A DNA stretch of 64,000 nt from contig OZ242191.1 in NCBI GenBank assembly GCA_965205915.1, positions 1,302,001-1,366,000 on the forward strand, read 5' to 3'. Source of the stretch: VXMO01 sp965205915 (GTDB lineage Bacteria; Chloroflexota; Dehalococcoidia; UBA6926). Below, in pieces: positions 8,944-17,593 of this stretch; within the stretch, counting starts at the first letter, position 1; the number at the start of each line of letters is the position of its first letter. The notes under the pieces were generated by a model, which saw only the letters and a program-made list of their open reading frames with translations, was not told the DNA's origin and did no database searches. A program made the translations under genes and the position numbers.

Positions 8944-8977
8944 CCGGAAGGCTGCGCTGAACGGCGCAGCCTTCCGG
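8944..8977. terminator. Bidirectional terminator hairpin between convergent genes
   Basis: A perfect 14-bp stem, CCGGAAGGCTGCGC (8944-8957) with its complement at 8964-8977, encloses a 6-base loop. It lies midway between the agmatinase end and the end of the converging coiled-coil gene. There is no long T-run on either side. Confidence 0.6.
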
Positions 8978-9025
8978 TACCGACCACTCGCTCTTTGACG
9001 CCGAACCGTAGGAGGGGTTGGTTGG

Positions 9026-9703
9026 CTAGGAGTTGCGACCACTCGCGAGCGTAACCAACTCTTCCTGATTCAGGGACTTCGCGCCTTCTGAACCGTCGGA
9101 GCCTTTCGCCTTGCCGTTGGCGTGGCCGTTCGTCGCGCCGTTGGCCCTGCGGCGCTTCTTGGCCCCGTTGCCATTGGCTGCGGAGTGGCGCGCGCCGAGG
9201 TAGCGCAGGCCGTTCTCGATTGCGCCCTTCAGCTCCATCGCCTCCTTGTGGAGGTCCTGGATGTTCTGCGTCACCTGGTCAAGGTGTGTGGACAGGCGCT
9301 CAAGCGCCTGTGCCGCGTAGACATCCGAGTCCTTGATGAGGCGGGCCGCATCGCCCTCGATGCGCTGCTTCATCCGATCGGCCTCTCGCTCCGCGTTCTT
9401 GCGGATATCCTCCGCTTGCGTCTCCGCCTCGCCGACGATGGCGCTCTGCTGGATGGCGGTGCGATGATCCTCTTCCGTCTTGGCCTTCATCTTCTTTGCG
9501 AAGACGTAGGCCTCATTGACGATCGACTCGCCGCGTTCGCGAATCTCGTCGGCCTCGCGGAGCTCGGCCGGAGCGGTCGCCCGCATCCGGTCGATGAGCC
9601 GCGCCAACTCATCGCGATCCACCATGATCCGTCCGGTTCCCGGAACACGGCGCGCATCTTCCGCCATGTCCTCCAGGGCATCAATCATCTCAAGGAACTG
9701 CAT
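9026..9703 (-). CDS. DivIVA-like coiled-coil protein encoded beside coaD
   Basis: 225-aa largely helical protein. Residues about 25-165 are rich in Ala, Glu, Arg and Lys with heptad-like spacing and resemble the membrane-tethered or DivIVA-type coiled coils; annotators often mislabel such proteins as ATP synthase subunit B. A basic Asn/Gly/Lys-rich low-complexity tail (residues about 172-215) follows. The ribosome-binding site AGGAGGTGA is a perfect anti-16S match six bases before ATG 9703, implying high expression. It is the last gene of an rsmD-coaD run on the minus strand. The sequence shows no enzyme motif; a cell-division or scaffold role is only a guess. Confidence 0.65.
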   Translation of the reverse strand: MQFLEMIDALEDMAEDARRVPGTGRIMVDRDELARLIDRMRATAPAELREADEIRERGESIVNEAYVFAKKMKAKTEEDHRTAIQQSAIVGEAETQAEDIRKNAEREADRMKQRIEGDAARLIKDSDVYAAQALERLSTHLDQVTQNIQDLHKEAMELKGAIENGLRYLGARHSAANGNGAKKRRRANGATNGHANGKAKGSDGSEGAKSLNQEELVTLASGRNS

Positions 9704-9802
9704 CAGGTCACCTCCTGCTTTCGGCGTTCCCTTGCCTCTTTCTCCCGCGCTTCCCTATCCGTCTGTCGCCCAATCCGCAGATCAGGCAGGTATATTAGTC
9801 CA

Positions 9803-10288
9803 TCAAATGTGGCGTTTCTGCCGCAAAGCCTCCGCGACTGCCGGTGAAACGAGGCCGCTGATGTCACCGCCGAGTGAGGCGGCCTCTTTCAAAAGACTTG
9901 AACTCACAAACTGGTGCTCCGCCGCCGTCATGATGAATACGCTCTCAATCTCAGGATCGAGTTGACGATTCATCTGGGCGAGCTCCATTTCCGAAACGAG
10001 GTCCGCTCCGTTTCGCAAACCCCGAATCATCGCCACAGCGCCGAGTTGCCGGGCGAGATTCACGGTCAGATCACGTGCATACGTGGTGACGCGCACGTTG
10101 GCGATGTCGCTCAAGGATGCCTCCGCAAGCGCCACGCGTTCCTCCGTGCTGAACATCAGGCTCTTGGACAATGGGCTGTCGTAGACGCAGATGATCACCT
10201 CTTCAAAGAGGCGGGCGGCCCGCTCCGCGATGCCGGCATGTCCCGACGTCATCGGGTCAAAGCTCCCTGGGTAGATGGCCTTCGTCAT
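9803..10288 (-). CDS. coaD: Phosphopantetheine adenylyltransferase
   Basis: 161 aa, the usual CoaD length. It transfers AMP from ATP to 4'-phosphopantetheine, the penultimate step of coenzyme A synthesis. The nucleotidyltransferase motif PGSFDPMTSGH is at the N-terminus and the C-terminal SSSLLKEAASLGGDISGLV is the family signature. It overlaps the rsmD stop by four bases, the common bacterial rsmD-coaD pairing. Confidence 0.97.
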   Translation of the reverse strand: MTKAIYPGSFDPMTSGHAGIAERAARLFEEVIICVYDSPLSKSLMFSTEERVALAEASLSDIANVRVTTYARDLTVNLARQLGAVAMIRGLRNGADLVSEMELAQMNRQLDPEIESVFIMTAAEHQFVSSSLLKEAASLGGDISGLVSPAVAEALRQKRHI

Positions 10289-10893
10289 GAAAGCCCCTCC
10301 CGCGAGAGTTCCGCTCCGGCTGAATCCTTCATTAGCAGCGAGACCATCGTGTCGCCATAGCGCCTCGTTGCTATCTCTTCAAGCGCAATGGCTTCCAGGT
10401 TGGCCGGAGAGCGTCTGGGGTACTCCAGGACAAGCACAGCGTCATCGCTCAAGAGGTTGCCTGTGGTCAGAAGAGTGTCAACGGTCGATGGAATTGCGTC
10501 TGTGTCGTCGTACGGCGGGTCCATAAAGACGAGGCCGAATGGCCCCTCAAGCGTGGAAATAGCGCGGGCGACGGGCATGGAGAGCACAGTCAGGCCGTCA
10601 GCCAGGCCGGCCCGCTCAGCGTTTTCGCGGATGGCAGCGCACTGTCGCGCGCTGCGTTCCACACAAACGGCCGAAGCCGCGCCGCGGCTCAATGCCTCAA
10701 TACCCAGGGCGCCTGTCCCTGCGAACAGATCTAACACTCGCCGATTCCTCACCGTTTCCCGCGCTTCCAGCATGGAGAACATCGCTCCACGCACCCTGTC
10801 CGTTGTCGGACGACCCTGCCAATCTCGCGGCACACGCAATTCAATCCCTCGTGCGGTACCTGCAGTGATTCGCATGGCTTCACATGACCCCAA
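10285..10893 (-). CDS. rsmD: 16S rRNA (guanine(966)-N(2))-methyltransferase
   Basis: 202-aa Rossmann-fold methyltransferase. GTARG and LDLFAGTGALGIEALSRGA form the AdoMet site; FMDPPYDD is the DPPY catalytic motif of N-methyltransferases acting on exocyclic amines. RsmD modifies G966 in helix 31 of 16S rRNA. The downstream coaD start overlaps its stop codon, so the two are translationally coupled. Confidence 0.95.
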   Translation of the reverse strand: MGSCEAMRITAGTARGIELRVPRDWQGRPTTDRVRGAMFSMLEARETVRNRRVLDLFAGTGALGIEALSRGAASAVCVERSARQCAAIRENAERAGLADGLTVLSMPVARAISTLEGPFGLVFMDPPYDDTDAIPSTVDTLLTTGNLLSDDAVLVLEYPRRSPANLEAIALEEIATRRYGDTMVSLLMKDSAGAELSREGLS

Positions 10894-10927
10894 AGTTTAA
10901 TATCAGTCTAAAACCAGGTCAATGGAA

Positions 10928-10947
10928 TATCTGGTCTAATCCAGATA
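10928..10947. promoter_or_regulatory. Inverted repeat in the divergent rsmD/DUF3105 promoter region
   Basis: TATCTGG (10928-10934) and CCAGATA (10941-10947) form a perfect 7-bp palindrome arm pair around six bases, 35 bases upstream of rsmD. It could be a dimeric regulator site for either gene. Confidence 0.35.
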
Positions 10948-11086
10948 GGATCACGATTCCGTTCGGACAAAAAGTTCCGGCTGTTTGCCACCCCTACAGC
11001 GCGAGTCGACGTATGAGGCGAGAGTTCTGCCGGTACAATTGTCTATCATAGAGGCACGACGCGCTCGAATACGGAGAAACAACCAG

Positions 11087-11659
11087 TTGTCACGACGACG
11101 AAACGCCATTGATGCGGGCGGCGGCAGCCGAAGCGGAATGATCATCATCGCGGCGACGCTCGCCGGAGTCTTACTCATCGGGGCGCTCCTTGTTCTGCAG
11201 GAGCTCCTGCATGAGGAGCCCGGCTTTGTCCTGGAGAGCCAGGGCAATTCCCATCTGGCGGCGGAGGATCAGCCTCATGAGCGGTACAACTCATCGCCGC
11301 CAACGTCCGGCTCGCATATGTCGTACCTGGCGCCCGGCGATATCTATCCGGAACAGGTGCCGGACGAGGTGCAGATTCATAACCTCGAGGACGGACACGT
11401 CAACATCCAATATGACTGCCCGGACGGCTGTGACGAGCTGGTTGCCCAGCTGTCCGACATCGTCAACGAATACCTGGCAGGGCCCGATGGCCGCGTCCTC
11501 ATGGGGCCATATTCCGGCATCACGGATCCCATCACGAGTCAAAGCCGCCGCATCGCCCTAACGGCGTGGACTCGCCTTGACACGTTCGATGAGTTCGATG
11601 AGGAACGAATCCGCACATTCATCGACGCCTACGTGGGCCTGGATCACCACGTCAACTGA
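11087..11659 (+). CDS. DUF3105 membrane-anchored protein
   Basis: About 190 aa with one N-terminal membrane helix (IIIAATLAGVLLIGALLVL) and an outside domain. The domain has the DUF3105 hallmarks YNSSPPTSGSH and HNLEDGHV, plus a CPDGC pair; the conserved histidines look like metal ligands. The function of the family is not established. The frame is open from TTG 10985, but TTG 11087 has GGAG at 11073-11076 and starts just before the basic cytosolic segment and helix, so it is preferred. It stands alone between divergent rsmD and convergent yihY-like genes. Confidence 0.75.
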   Translation: MSRRRNAIDAGGGSRSGMIIIAATLAGVLLIGALLVLQELLHEEPGFVLESQGNSHLAAEDQPHERYNSSPPTSGSHMSYLAPGDIYPEQVPDEVQIHNLEDGHVNIQYDCPDGCDELVAQLSDIVNEYLAGPDGRVLMGPYSGITDPITSQSRRIALTAWTRLDTFDEFDEERIRTFIDAYVGLDHHVN

Positions 11660-11678
11660 TGCGGTAGCGAGGCCCGTT

Positions 11679-12593
11679 TTATAGCGGCTGGTAACCTTGT
11701 TGCCTGCGTGCGCCCACTTCTCGTAGCGCCCCGCCAAGCTCCGCCACCACAAGGATGACCAACGCCGTCACGTAGATCCACGTCAGCAGAATGACAACCG
11801 AGGCGAGTGAGCCGTACACGGCGTCAAAGCTGCCGAAGTTCGTCAGGTAGAAGAGGAACAGGTTCTTGATGATTTCCAGCGAGATGCCCGCGATGACCGC
11901 CGCGGGGATGGCGTATTTCCATGGAGTGCGGTCGCTCGGCAGCCACCGATACAACATGAGGGCGGCAAGCATCGCGCCGAACAGTGAGGCGATGCCCAGG
12001 AAGATCTTCTCTTCTGAATGAACAACACCGGCGAGGGAACCAATCGCGCCGTTCGTGGTTAACTCCTCTGCGGCATGCACAAGCCATGATGAACCGAGTG
12101 AAAGCAGCAACAGGCCGCTGACGCTAACAACCATAGTGAGGGACTTGATTCGCACCAGGTGGAAGGCGTGTGGGTTGGCGACGCCCCACGCGCGATCCAT
12201 GAACCGGGTCAGCGCGCCAAAGACATTACTGCCGGACCACGCCAACGCGAGTAACGAGACGATTCCAATCGCGCCCCGTGAACTCAGGATGGTATCGACG
12301 TTGTCGTCGACGAGCGCCTCTTCCACCGGCAGGTAGCGAGAGACGATGAATTGCACCTCCATCACGACAGTCTCCGGGTCAAGGAAGTAGCTCAGTAGCG
12401 TGATGGTAACAAGGATCATGGGAAAGATTGCGAGCACGCCGTAGTAGCCGACGGCTGCCGCCATATCGCCAACGCCGTGGGCGCCGGCGTTCCGAATCAT
12501 CACGATGACAACGGCCGTCGGTTCGAAGCTTTCGAGTATGAGGAGGATGGCTTGTACAAGTCGCCGTCCACGGTCAATGAGGGAACTAAACAC
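11679..12593 (-). CDS. YihY/virulence factor BrkB family membrane protein
   Basis: 304-aa protein with six predicted membrane helices and the family features GYYGVLAIFPMILV and the VFGALTRFMDRAWGV block. YihY proteins were once called RNase BN, which is now known to be wrong; their role (perhaps lipid or solute transport) is unsettled. The frame begins at GTG 12593; the nearest purine-rich stretch is too close for a good ribosome site, so an internal start cannot be excluded. Confidence 0.88.
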   Translation of the reverse strand: MFSSLIDRGRRLVQAILLILESFEPTAVVIVMIRNAGAHGVGDMAAAVGYYGVLAIFPMILVTITLLSYFLDPETVVMEVQFIVSRYLPVEEALVDDNVDTILSSRGAIGIVSLLALAWSGSNVFGALTRFMDRAWGVANPHAFHLVRIKSLTMVVSVSGLLLLSLGSSWLVHAAEELTTNGAIGSLAGVVHSEEKIFLGIASLFGAMLAALMLYRWLPSDRTPWKYAIPAAVIAGISLEIIKNLFLFYLTNFGSFDAVYGSLASVVILLTWIYVTALVILVVAELGGALREVGARRQQGYQPL

Positions 12594-12688
12594 ACTCCCA
12601 GCTTATCGGGGTTTGCAAACACACGTCCCCAGCGGGCGGCGATGTATCATTGACTGCGTGTGACTGAAGCGGAAAGAGGTGTGAAGAG

Positions 12689-13549
12689 ATGTTCGCAACG
12701 ATAGGCAGGAGCTGGCAACTCTTCAAAATTTGCCTCCACGTCCTGGGCGCTGACAAGGAACTGATCTTCTTCCCGGTCTTCTCCACGATTGGCCTCGTCT
12801 TTGTGACGCTGACGTTCTTTGGCATCACATTCGGCATCGGTTCCTTCGAGAGGTTGGAGGATGGCGCGTACTCCGCCATTGACCTGATCGCCGTATTTGG
12901 CTTCTACGTCGCCTCCTATTTCGTCATCATCTTTTTCAACTCTGCCCTCGTTTTTGCCGCGCATGAACGGCTTGAGGGAGGCGACCCCAACATCCGCTCC
13001 GGGCTGGCCGGCGCATCCAAGCGGATTGTCACGATCTTCATGTGGGCGGTGGTTGCCGCAACCGTCGGCCTCATCCTGCAGATCCTGTCCAGCCAGGCAC
13101 GGGAGCGGGGCGGCGTTATGGGCATCATCGGTCAGATAATCATTTCTCTTATCGGAGCCGCATGGTCTCTCATTACGTTCTTCGTCGTGCCGCTCATCGT
13201 CATTGAACACCGCGGCCTCATCGATTCGCTAAAGACCTCCCTGAGCCTGCTGCGACGAACGTGGGGAGAACAAGTCATCGGAAACTTTGGTCTGGGGATA
13301 ATGCAGCTCCTCGCCACCCTGCTGGCGGTGGGCATTGCGGTCCTGCTATTCCTCGTGCTTTCTCTACTGGGCACGATCGGCATTGTGGTAGCCATTGTCA
13401 TCGGCGTTGTGCTGGTCGCGGGTGTCTCGCTGATCTTTGCCACGCTCAGCGGCATCTACAAGGCCGCTCTGTACAACTACGCGGCTGACGGACAGGTTCC
13501 GGCGCTGTTCCCGGACGACACGATCCGCGGAGCGTTCAGGCAGCGTTAG
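12689..13549 (+). CDS. DUF6159 family membrane protein
   Basis: 286-aa polytopic protein with about six helices. The N-terminus (SWQLFKICLHVLGADKELIFFP) and FFNSALVFAAHERLEGGDP match the DUF6159/YciC-like family of glycerophosphoryl-type membrane proteins found widely in actinobacteria and Chloroflexota. ATG 12689 has GAGGTG upstream. No enzyme residues are evident. The acyl-CoA dehydrogenase gene starts 26 bases later and may be cotranscribed. Confidence 0.75.
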   Translation: MFATIGRSWQLFKICLHVLGADKELIFFPVFSTIGLVFVTLTFFGITFGIGSFERLEDGAYSAIDLIAVFGFYVASYFVIIFFNSALVFAAHERLEGGDPNIRSGLAGASKRIVTIFMWAVVAATVGLILQILSSQARERGGVMGIIGQIIISLIGAAWSLITFFVVPLIVIEHRGLIDSLKTSLSLLRRTWGEQVIGNFGLGIMQLLATLLAVGIAVLLFLVLSLLGTIGIVVAIVIGVVLVAGVSLIFATLSGIYKAALYNYAADGQVPALFPDDTIRGAFRQR

Positions 13550-13575
13550 ACACGCGATGGACGGGGGGTAGGACG

Positions 13576-14772
13576 ATGGACTTTCGATTTACCGCCGAGG
13601 AGGAGGCCCTGCGCGCTGAGGCGACAGAGTTCGTCCGGCAGGAGTGGGAGCACAACGATAAGGACGCATACAGCATGATCGTCGCCTCGTACGACGTCGA
13701 TGACGTCGATGAGGAAGAGCGAATGCACGCGTACGCCAAGAAACTGGCCGAGAAGGGCTGGTTCACGATGCACTGGCCCAGGGAGTTTGGCGGATGGGGC
13801 GCGCCGCTGAGCACACAATTGGCGTATCGCGAGGCGATGGCCTATGCCGGCTCGCCGGAGATTCTCGGTGGCGGCATGTTCGCGCCCATGTTGATGATGC
13901 ACGGCGCGGACTGGCAACGGGACTTCTTCCTGCCACGCATCGCAAGCGGTGAAATCCACCACCTCTCGCAGGGATTCTCCGAGCCAAACGCCGGTTCCGA
14001 TCTCGCCAACGTGCAGACGCGCGCCGTGGAGGATGGCGACGATTTCGTCCTCAGCGGCCAGAAAATTTGGAACTCCGAAGGACGATGGGCGGATTGGGGC
14101 CACTACCTGGTTCGCACAGACCCGACAGCGCCCAAGCACCGCGGCATCTCCTACTTCATCATCGATATGAACGACCCTGGTATCACGCTCCGACCGCTGT
14201 ACGACGGCCTCGGCCGGTGGCGCTGGAGCGAGGTGTTCCTGGAGGACGTGCGCATTCCCAAGCGCAATCTCATCGGCGAGCTTAACCGCGGTTTCTATAC
14301 GGCGATGACGACACTGAGCTTCGAGCGGTCACAGGTGGAGATACCGGCCCGCCTGCAGCGCTACATGGAGCAATTCATCGAGGCGTACCGAGACCGTCCG
14401 TCAGCCGACGGCCATTCGCTGCTGGACAACCCCGTCGCGCGGCACAAGCTGGCGGACCTAAGGGTGCAGGTGGAAACGACGCGGATGCTCTGTTATCGAG
14501 TCGCGTGGCTGCAAACGCAGGGGCAGGTGCCGGACAAGGAAGCCTCAATGGTCAAGGTCACCGGCGATGAGGTGGGCTGGAACGTGTACAACGGTCTCGC
14601 GACCCTTGCCGGAGACGACGCGATCATCGCGCCGCGCGGCAGCCGCTTCGCGCCAATGAACGGATTCCTCGGCGCAAACGCGTGGCTCACCCGAGGCCTT
14701 GCCATCGGCGGCGGCACGGACGAGGTGCAGCGCAACATAATCGCCCAACGCGGCCTCGGCTTGCCCCGCTAG
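13576..14772 (+). CDS. Acyl-CoA dehydrogenase family protein
   Basis: 398-aa FAD flavoprotein with three domains: N-terminal helical (to about 120), beta barrel (QGFSEPNAGSDLANVQTRA, KIWNSEGRWADW) and C-terminal helical ending RGLAIGGGTDEVQRNIIAQRGLGLPR. The C-terminal GGGTDEVQRNIIA motif binds the FAD dimer partner. It oxidises acyl-CoA at C2-C3 and passes electrons to ETF. Chain length is not predictable. The gene lies 26 bases after the DUF6159 gene. Confidence 0.93.
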   Translation: MDFRFTAEEEALRAEATEFVRQEWEHNDKDAYSMIVASYDVDDVDEEERMHAYAKKLAEKGWFTMHWPREFGGWGAPLSTQLAYREAMAYAGSPEILGGGMFAPMLMMHGADWQRDFFLPRIASGEIHHLSQGFSEPNAGSDLANVQTRAVEDGDDFVLSGQKIWNSEGRWADWGHYLVRTDPTAPKHRGISYFIIDMNDPGITLRPLYDGLGRWRWSEVFLEDVRIPKRNLIGELNRGFYTAMTTLSFERSQVEIPARLQRYMEQFIEAYRDRPSADGHSLLDNPVARHKLADLRVQVETTRMLCYRVAWLQTQGQVPDKEASMVKVTGDEVGWNVYNGLATLAGDDAIIAPRGSRFAPMNGFLGANAWLTRGLAIGGGTDEVQRNIIAQRGLGLPR

Positions 14773-14827
14773 ACCACCTACACGGCGCAGTACGGGTAAG
14801 AGCGTGTCGCGACAGGTCCCTACTACG

Positions 14828-14856
14828 TTGACCACCGCGAATCTTATTCATACTAT
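14828..14856 (+). promoter_or_regulatory. Promoter of the phd/PIN toxin-antitoxin pair
   Basis: TTGACC (14828-14833), 17-base spacer, TACTAT (14851-14856), then AAGGAG at 14862-14867 and ATG at 14874. The short leader fits an autoregulated toxin-antitoxin operon. Confidence 0.6.
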
Positions 14857-14873
14857 TAGCTAAGGAGTCACCC

Positions 14874-15146
14874 ATGGTCACCGTAAACGTTCACGAAGCC
14901 AAAACCAACCTGTCTCGCCTGCTGGCGCGCGTTGAGGCAGGGGAAGAGGTCGTCATAGCCCGCAACGGCAAGCCGGTGGCGCGTCTTGAGCGCGTGCAAC
15001 GGCGTGGCCTTCGTCAGCCGGGTAGATGGAAGGGCAAGATCGAGATTGGCGAGAGCTTTTTCGAGCCCCTCCCCGAAGACGAGTTGGCCCTGTGGGAAGG
15101 CACAGGTAGCTGCGATTGCGAATCCTGCTCGACACCCACGCCCTGA
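14874..15146 (+). CDS. Type II antitoxin, Phd/YefM family
   Basis: 90-aa antitoxin. The first 50 residues (VNVHEAKTNLSRLLARVEAGEEVVIARNGKPVARL) are the Phd/YefM DNA-binding fold; the C-terminal part would neutralise the toxin. It has its own promoter and a good AAGGAG site. The toxin gene overlaps its last 31 bases in another frame, the usual coupling. Confidence 0.92.
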   Translation: MVTVNVHEAKTNLSRLLARVEAGEEVVIARNGKPVARLERVQRRGLRQPGRWKGKIEIGESFFEPLPEDELALWEGTGSCDCESCSTPTP

Positions 15147-15505
15147 TTTGGTGGCTTACCGATAACAACCGCCAATTGTCCGAAGTCGCCCGCAATGCCA
15201 TCAGTGACGAATCGAATGATATTTTTGTCAGCGCGATAACGGCGTTTGAAATCACCACCAAGCACCGTCTGGGAAAGCTGGCAGCGGCGAACGCATTCGT
15301 CGGTGACGTCGGGGCGGCCATCGCCAACGAAGGATTCGCTGAACTTTCGCTTTCACTCGCAGATGCTGCTCGCGCAGGCGCTCTGCCCGGTCACCATCGT
15401 GATCCCTTTGACAGGATACTCATTGCGCAGGCCCTCACCAACAACCTCACACTCATCTCAAACGAAAGCCGCTTTGACTCCTACGGCATCCAAAGGCTGT
15501 GGTGA
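15116..15505 (+). CDS. PIN-domain toxin (VapC-like)
   Basis: 129-aa PIN ribonuclease. Acidic residues expected for Mg-dependent RNA cleavage are in ILLDTHALIWWL (first Asp) and HRDPFDRILIAQA (late Asp pair). This PIN subgroup typically pairs with Phd-like antitoxins, as here. TTG 15116 is the likely start, inside the antitoxin gene. Cellular RNA target is unknown. Confidence 0.92.
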   Translation: MRILLDTHALIWWLTDNNRQLSEVARNAISDESNDIFVSAITAFEITTKHRLGKLAAANAFVGDVGAAIANEGFAELSLSLADAARAGALPGHHRDPFDRILIAQALTNNLTLISNESRFDSYGIQRLW

Positions 15506-15543
15506 GGGAACGCCTACGGGATCGCGGGCAAAACGCGCCCCTC

Positions 15544-15984
15544 CTACACCCCAGCCGCCCCCCGCAACTGCCTCAGCCCCGTCACGCCAAGAACCAGTGG
15601 CACAACGGTATCCACCACAGCCCAGATAGTCCAGTACGTCGTGTCGCCTGAAAGGGCCTCTGCGCCGTTGGCCAGCAGGTTGAACCAGTTGTGCAGGAAC
15701 AGGATCGCGACAGCAGCGGTCACGTAGAACGTCGCGTTGATCGCAATATATCGACGGATGTCACCCTGTCCGGCAGCGTGCTGTCGTCTCTCCTCCATCT
15801 TGTCCATGTAAAGCAGGACGAGTCCGATTGCCAGCCCAACGGCCATCAGCACATCAAGCACGATCCAGACACTCTGGACGTCAAACGTGTCATTCGCATC
15901 AAAGAACGAGCTGATGACAAAAAACATCCCCACAGCGAGGCTCATCGCAATGAGGTACACACCCGCAATCTGTCTTACGCCCAT
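15544..15984 (-). CDS. Small four-helix membrane protein
   Basis: 146 aa from ATG 15984, which has GGGAGG six bases upstream; the frame is open farther to 16155 but that extension is basic, low-complexity and has no better site. Four hydrophobic segments are visible, with YMDKMEERRQ as the central cytosolic loop. I do not recognise the family. It lies convergent with the PIN toxin gene and downstream of the Gfo/Idh/MocA gene on the same strand. Confidence 0.65.
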   Translation of the reverse strand: MGVRQIAGVYLIAMSLAVGMFFVISSFFDANDTFDVQSVWIVLDVLMAVGLAIGLVLLYMDKMEERRQHAAGQGDIRRYIAINATFYVTAAVAILFLHNWFNLLANGAEALSGDTTYWTIWAVVDTVVPLVLGVTGLRQLRGAAGV

Positions 15985-16082
15985 GACACCCTCCCGCGCC
16001 CATTGGACGCCGTCTGGCCTTTCACGCAGTGAGTCTACACCCTTCCAGACATCATTCCGCCAAGCGACGGCGCCTATGTGAG

Positions 16083-17144
16083 TTAGCCGGTTGCGACGTC
16101 CACCGCCGCGCCCGTCGCGTGCGACTCTTGGATCGCGTCCAGGACACGCTGGCACTGCAGGCCATCGCGGAAATTCGGCGCGGGTGACTCTCCGCTCTCG
16201 ATACCCCTCACGAAGTCCTGAACCTCTAGCCGGAACGGCAGCAGTCGATGATCACGATCATCGTCGAATGGGTGCAGTTCTTCAGGTATGGGAACCGTGC
16301 GCAGTTCACGAGAATCATCGCCGAGCCGCCCGATGCGGACGATACCCTCCGGCGCAGGGTTTGGACCCGTCTGGCTTAAGTGAATGGAGCCCTCCGTGCC
16401 GTAGATCTGGATCGACCCGCCCTGTCCCAGCGGAGAGTTGAGGCTGCACGTCAGCGTTCCCCACGCTCCATTGGCGAAGTCCAGATGCACCCCAAAGGCG
16501 TTGTTTGTGTCGGCAAGGCTGAATCCATCGGGCACGTTACCATGCAAGTCCCCTCTGACGCGCGACACATCGCCGAACCAGTGGCGCATGCCGTCGATGA
16601 AGTGGGAACCGAGCCCGCCGAGCATCCCTCCACTGCCGACGGACGGCGCAACAGGCGTCGCTCCCGGGCGGCGGGCGAACCGCAGATGCAGGGAGGCGGA
16701 TATATGCCGCGGATCGCCGATCTGGCCCTCATCGATGAGTTGCCGTGCGTAGGCCCTCTCCGGCGCATACCGAAACTCATGCGCGATCATGTGCGTCAAG
16801 CCTCGCTCGTTCGCCATGGCGAGAAGCTCCTCCGCGTCCGCGGCGTTCGTCGTGAACGGCTTCTCGCACATCACATGCTTGCCGGCCTCAAGAGCAGCCT
16901 TCGTCATCTCATAGTGCAGATTGGGCGCGGTGACGACGCTGACGGCGTCGACATCCGGATGGGCGATGAGCTCGCGATAGTCAGTGAAAGCGTGTGAAAT
17001 GCCGAACTTCTCAGCGGCATCCTGAGCTCGTTCCTGCCGACTCGCGGAGACAGCAACGACCTCCACTCCCTCAGACTGAAAACCCGGGATATGAACCGTC
17101 GCGCCAAACCCAACGCCAATAACGCCAATCCGAACAGGTGCCAT
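16083..17144 (-). CDS. Gfo/Idh/MocA family oxidoreductase
   Basis: 353-aa NAD(P)-dependent dehydrogenase. The Rossmann motif is VRIGVIGVGFGATVH, and EKPF of HVMCEKPF is the family signature with its catalytic Lys. The C-terminal part is the mixed alpha/beta substrate domain (FIDGMRHWFGDVSRVRG). Members oxidise sugars, inositols or related polyols. ATG 17144 follows GGGGAGAG and sits right before the Rossmann strand; the frame upstream of it is spurious. Substrate unknown. Confidence 0.92.
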   Translation of the reverse strand: MAPVRIGVIGVGFGATVHIPGFQSEGVEVVAVSASRQERAQDAAEKFGISHAFTDYRELIAHPDVDAVSVVTAPNLHYEMTKAALEAGKHVMCEKPFTTNAADAEELLAMANERGLTHMIAHEFRYAPERAYARQLIDEGQIGDPRHISASLHLRFARRPGATPVAPSVGSGGMLGGLGSHFIDGMRHWFGDVSRVRGDLHGNVPDGFSLADTNNAFGVHLDFANGAWGTLTCSLNSPLGQGGSIQIYGTEGSIHLSQTGPNPAPEGIVRIGRLGDDSRELRTVPIPEELHPFDDDRDHRLLPFRLEVQDFVRGIESGESPAPNFRDGLQCQRVLDAIQESHATGAAVDVATG

Positions 17145-17311
17145 GATCCACTCTCTCCCCCGCGTGCCGCTAGCGCGCCAAATGCCAATGCTGCTATGAG
17201 TATGGCACGGGCGAGAGTTGGGAGATGATTGTTGACCGCTTGTTGTGTCATGCACAGAATGATTGGACTAGATCAAGGCAACGTCAATTACAGTCGGGGA
17301 GGTGAGCTTGG

Positions 17312-17593
17312 ATGAAACAACTCACGGTACGAGGCCTCGAAGAGGATCTGAGTGAGCACCTGCAACGCATCGCCCAAGCGCAGGGAATCTCACTCAGCCG
17401 CGCTGCTCGACAATTGCTGCGCAAGGGAGCAGGCTTGCCGCATTCGAATAAGTCTCGTGGCGACAAACGATCCGCGGATCGCGAGCCCACTCTCTCCAGC
17501 ATCGTCGCCGGCACAATGACCCGAGAGGATGCTGAGAATATCCGAGAGGCTGTCGCGTATTTCCATGTCATCGACGAGGAAAAGTGGCAGTGA
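17312..17593 (+). CDS. Ribbon-helix-helix antitoxin (FitA/VapB-like)
   Basis: 93-aa protein. KQLTVRGLEEDLSEHLQRIA and GISLSRAARQLL form a ribbon-helix-helix DNA-binding fold as in FitA; the C-terminal half, rich in charged residues and ending VIDEEKWQ, would bind the toxin. GGGGAGGTG precedes the ATG. The stop overlaps the toxin start (GTGA). Confidence 0.88.
   Translation: MKQLTVRGLEEDLSEHLQRIAQAQGISLSRAARQLLRKGAGLPHSNKSRGDKRSADREPTLSSIVAGTMTREDAENIREAVAYFHVIDEEKWQ

Noticed and set aside
12647..13210. 187-codon minus-strand frame opposite the DUF6159 gene
   Set aside because: Asp/Glu/Arg-rich shadow with no motif.
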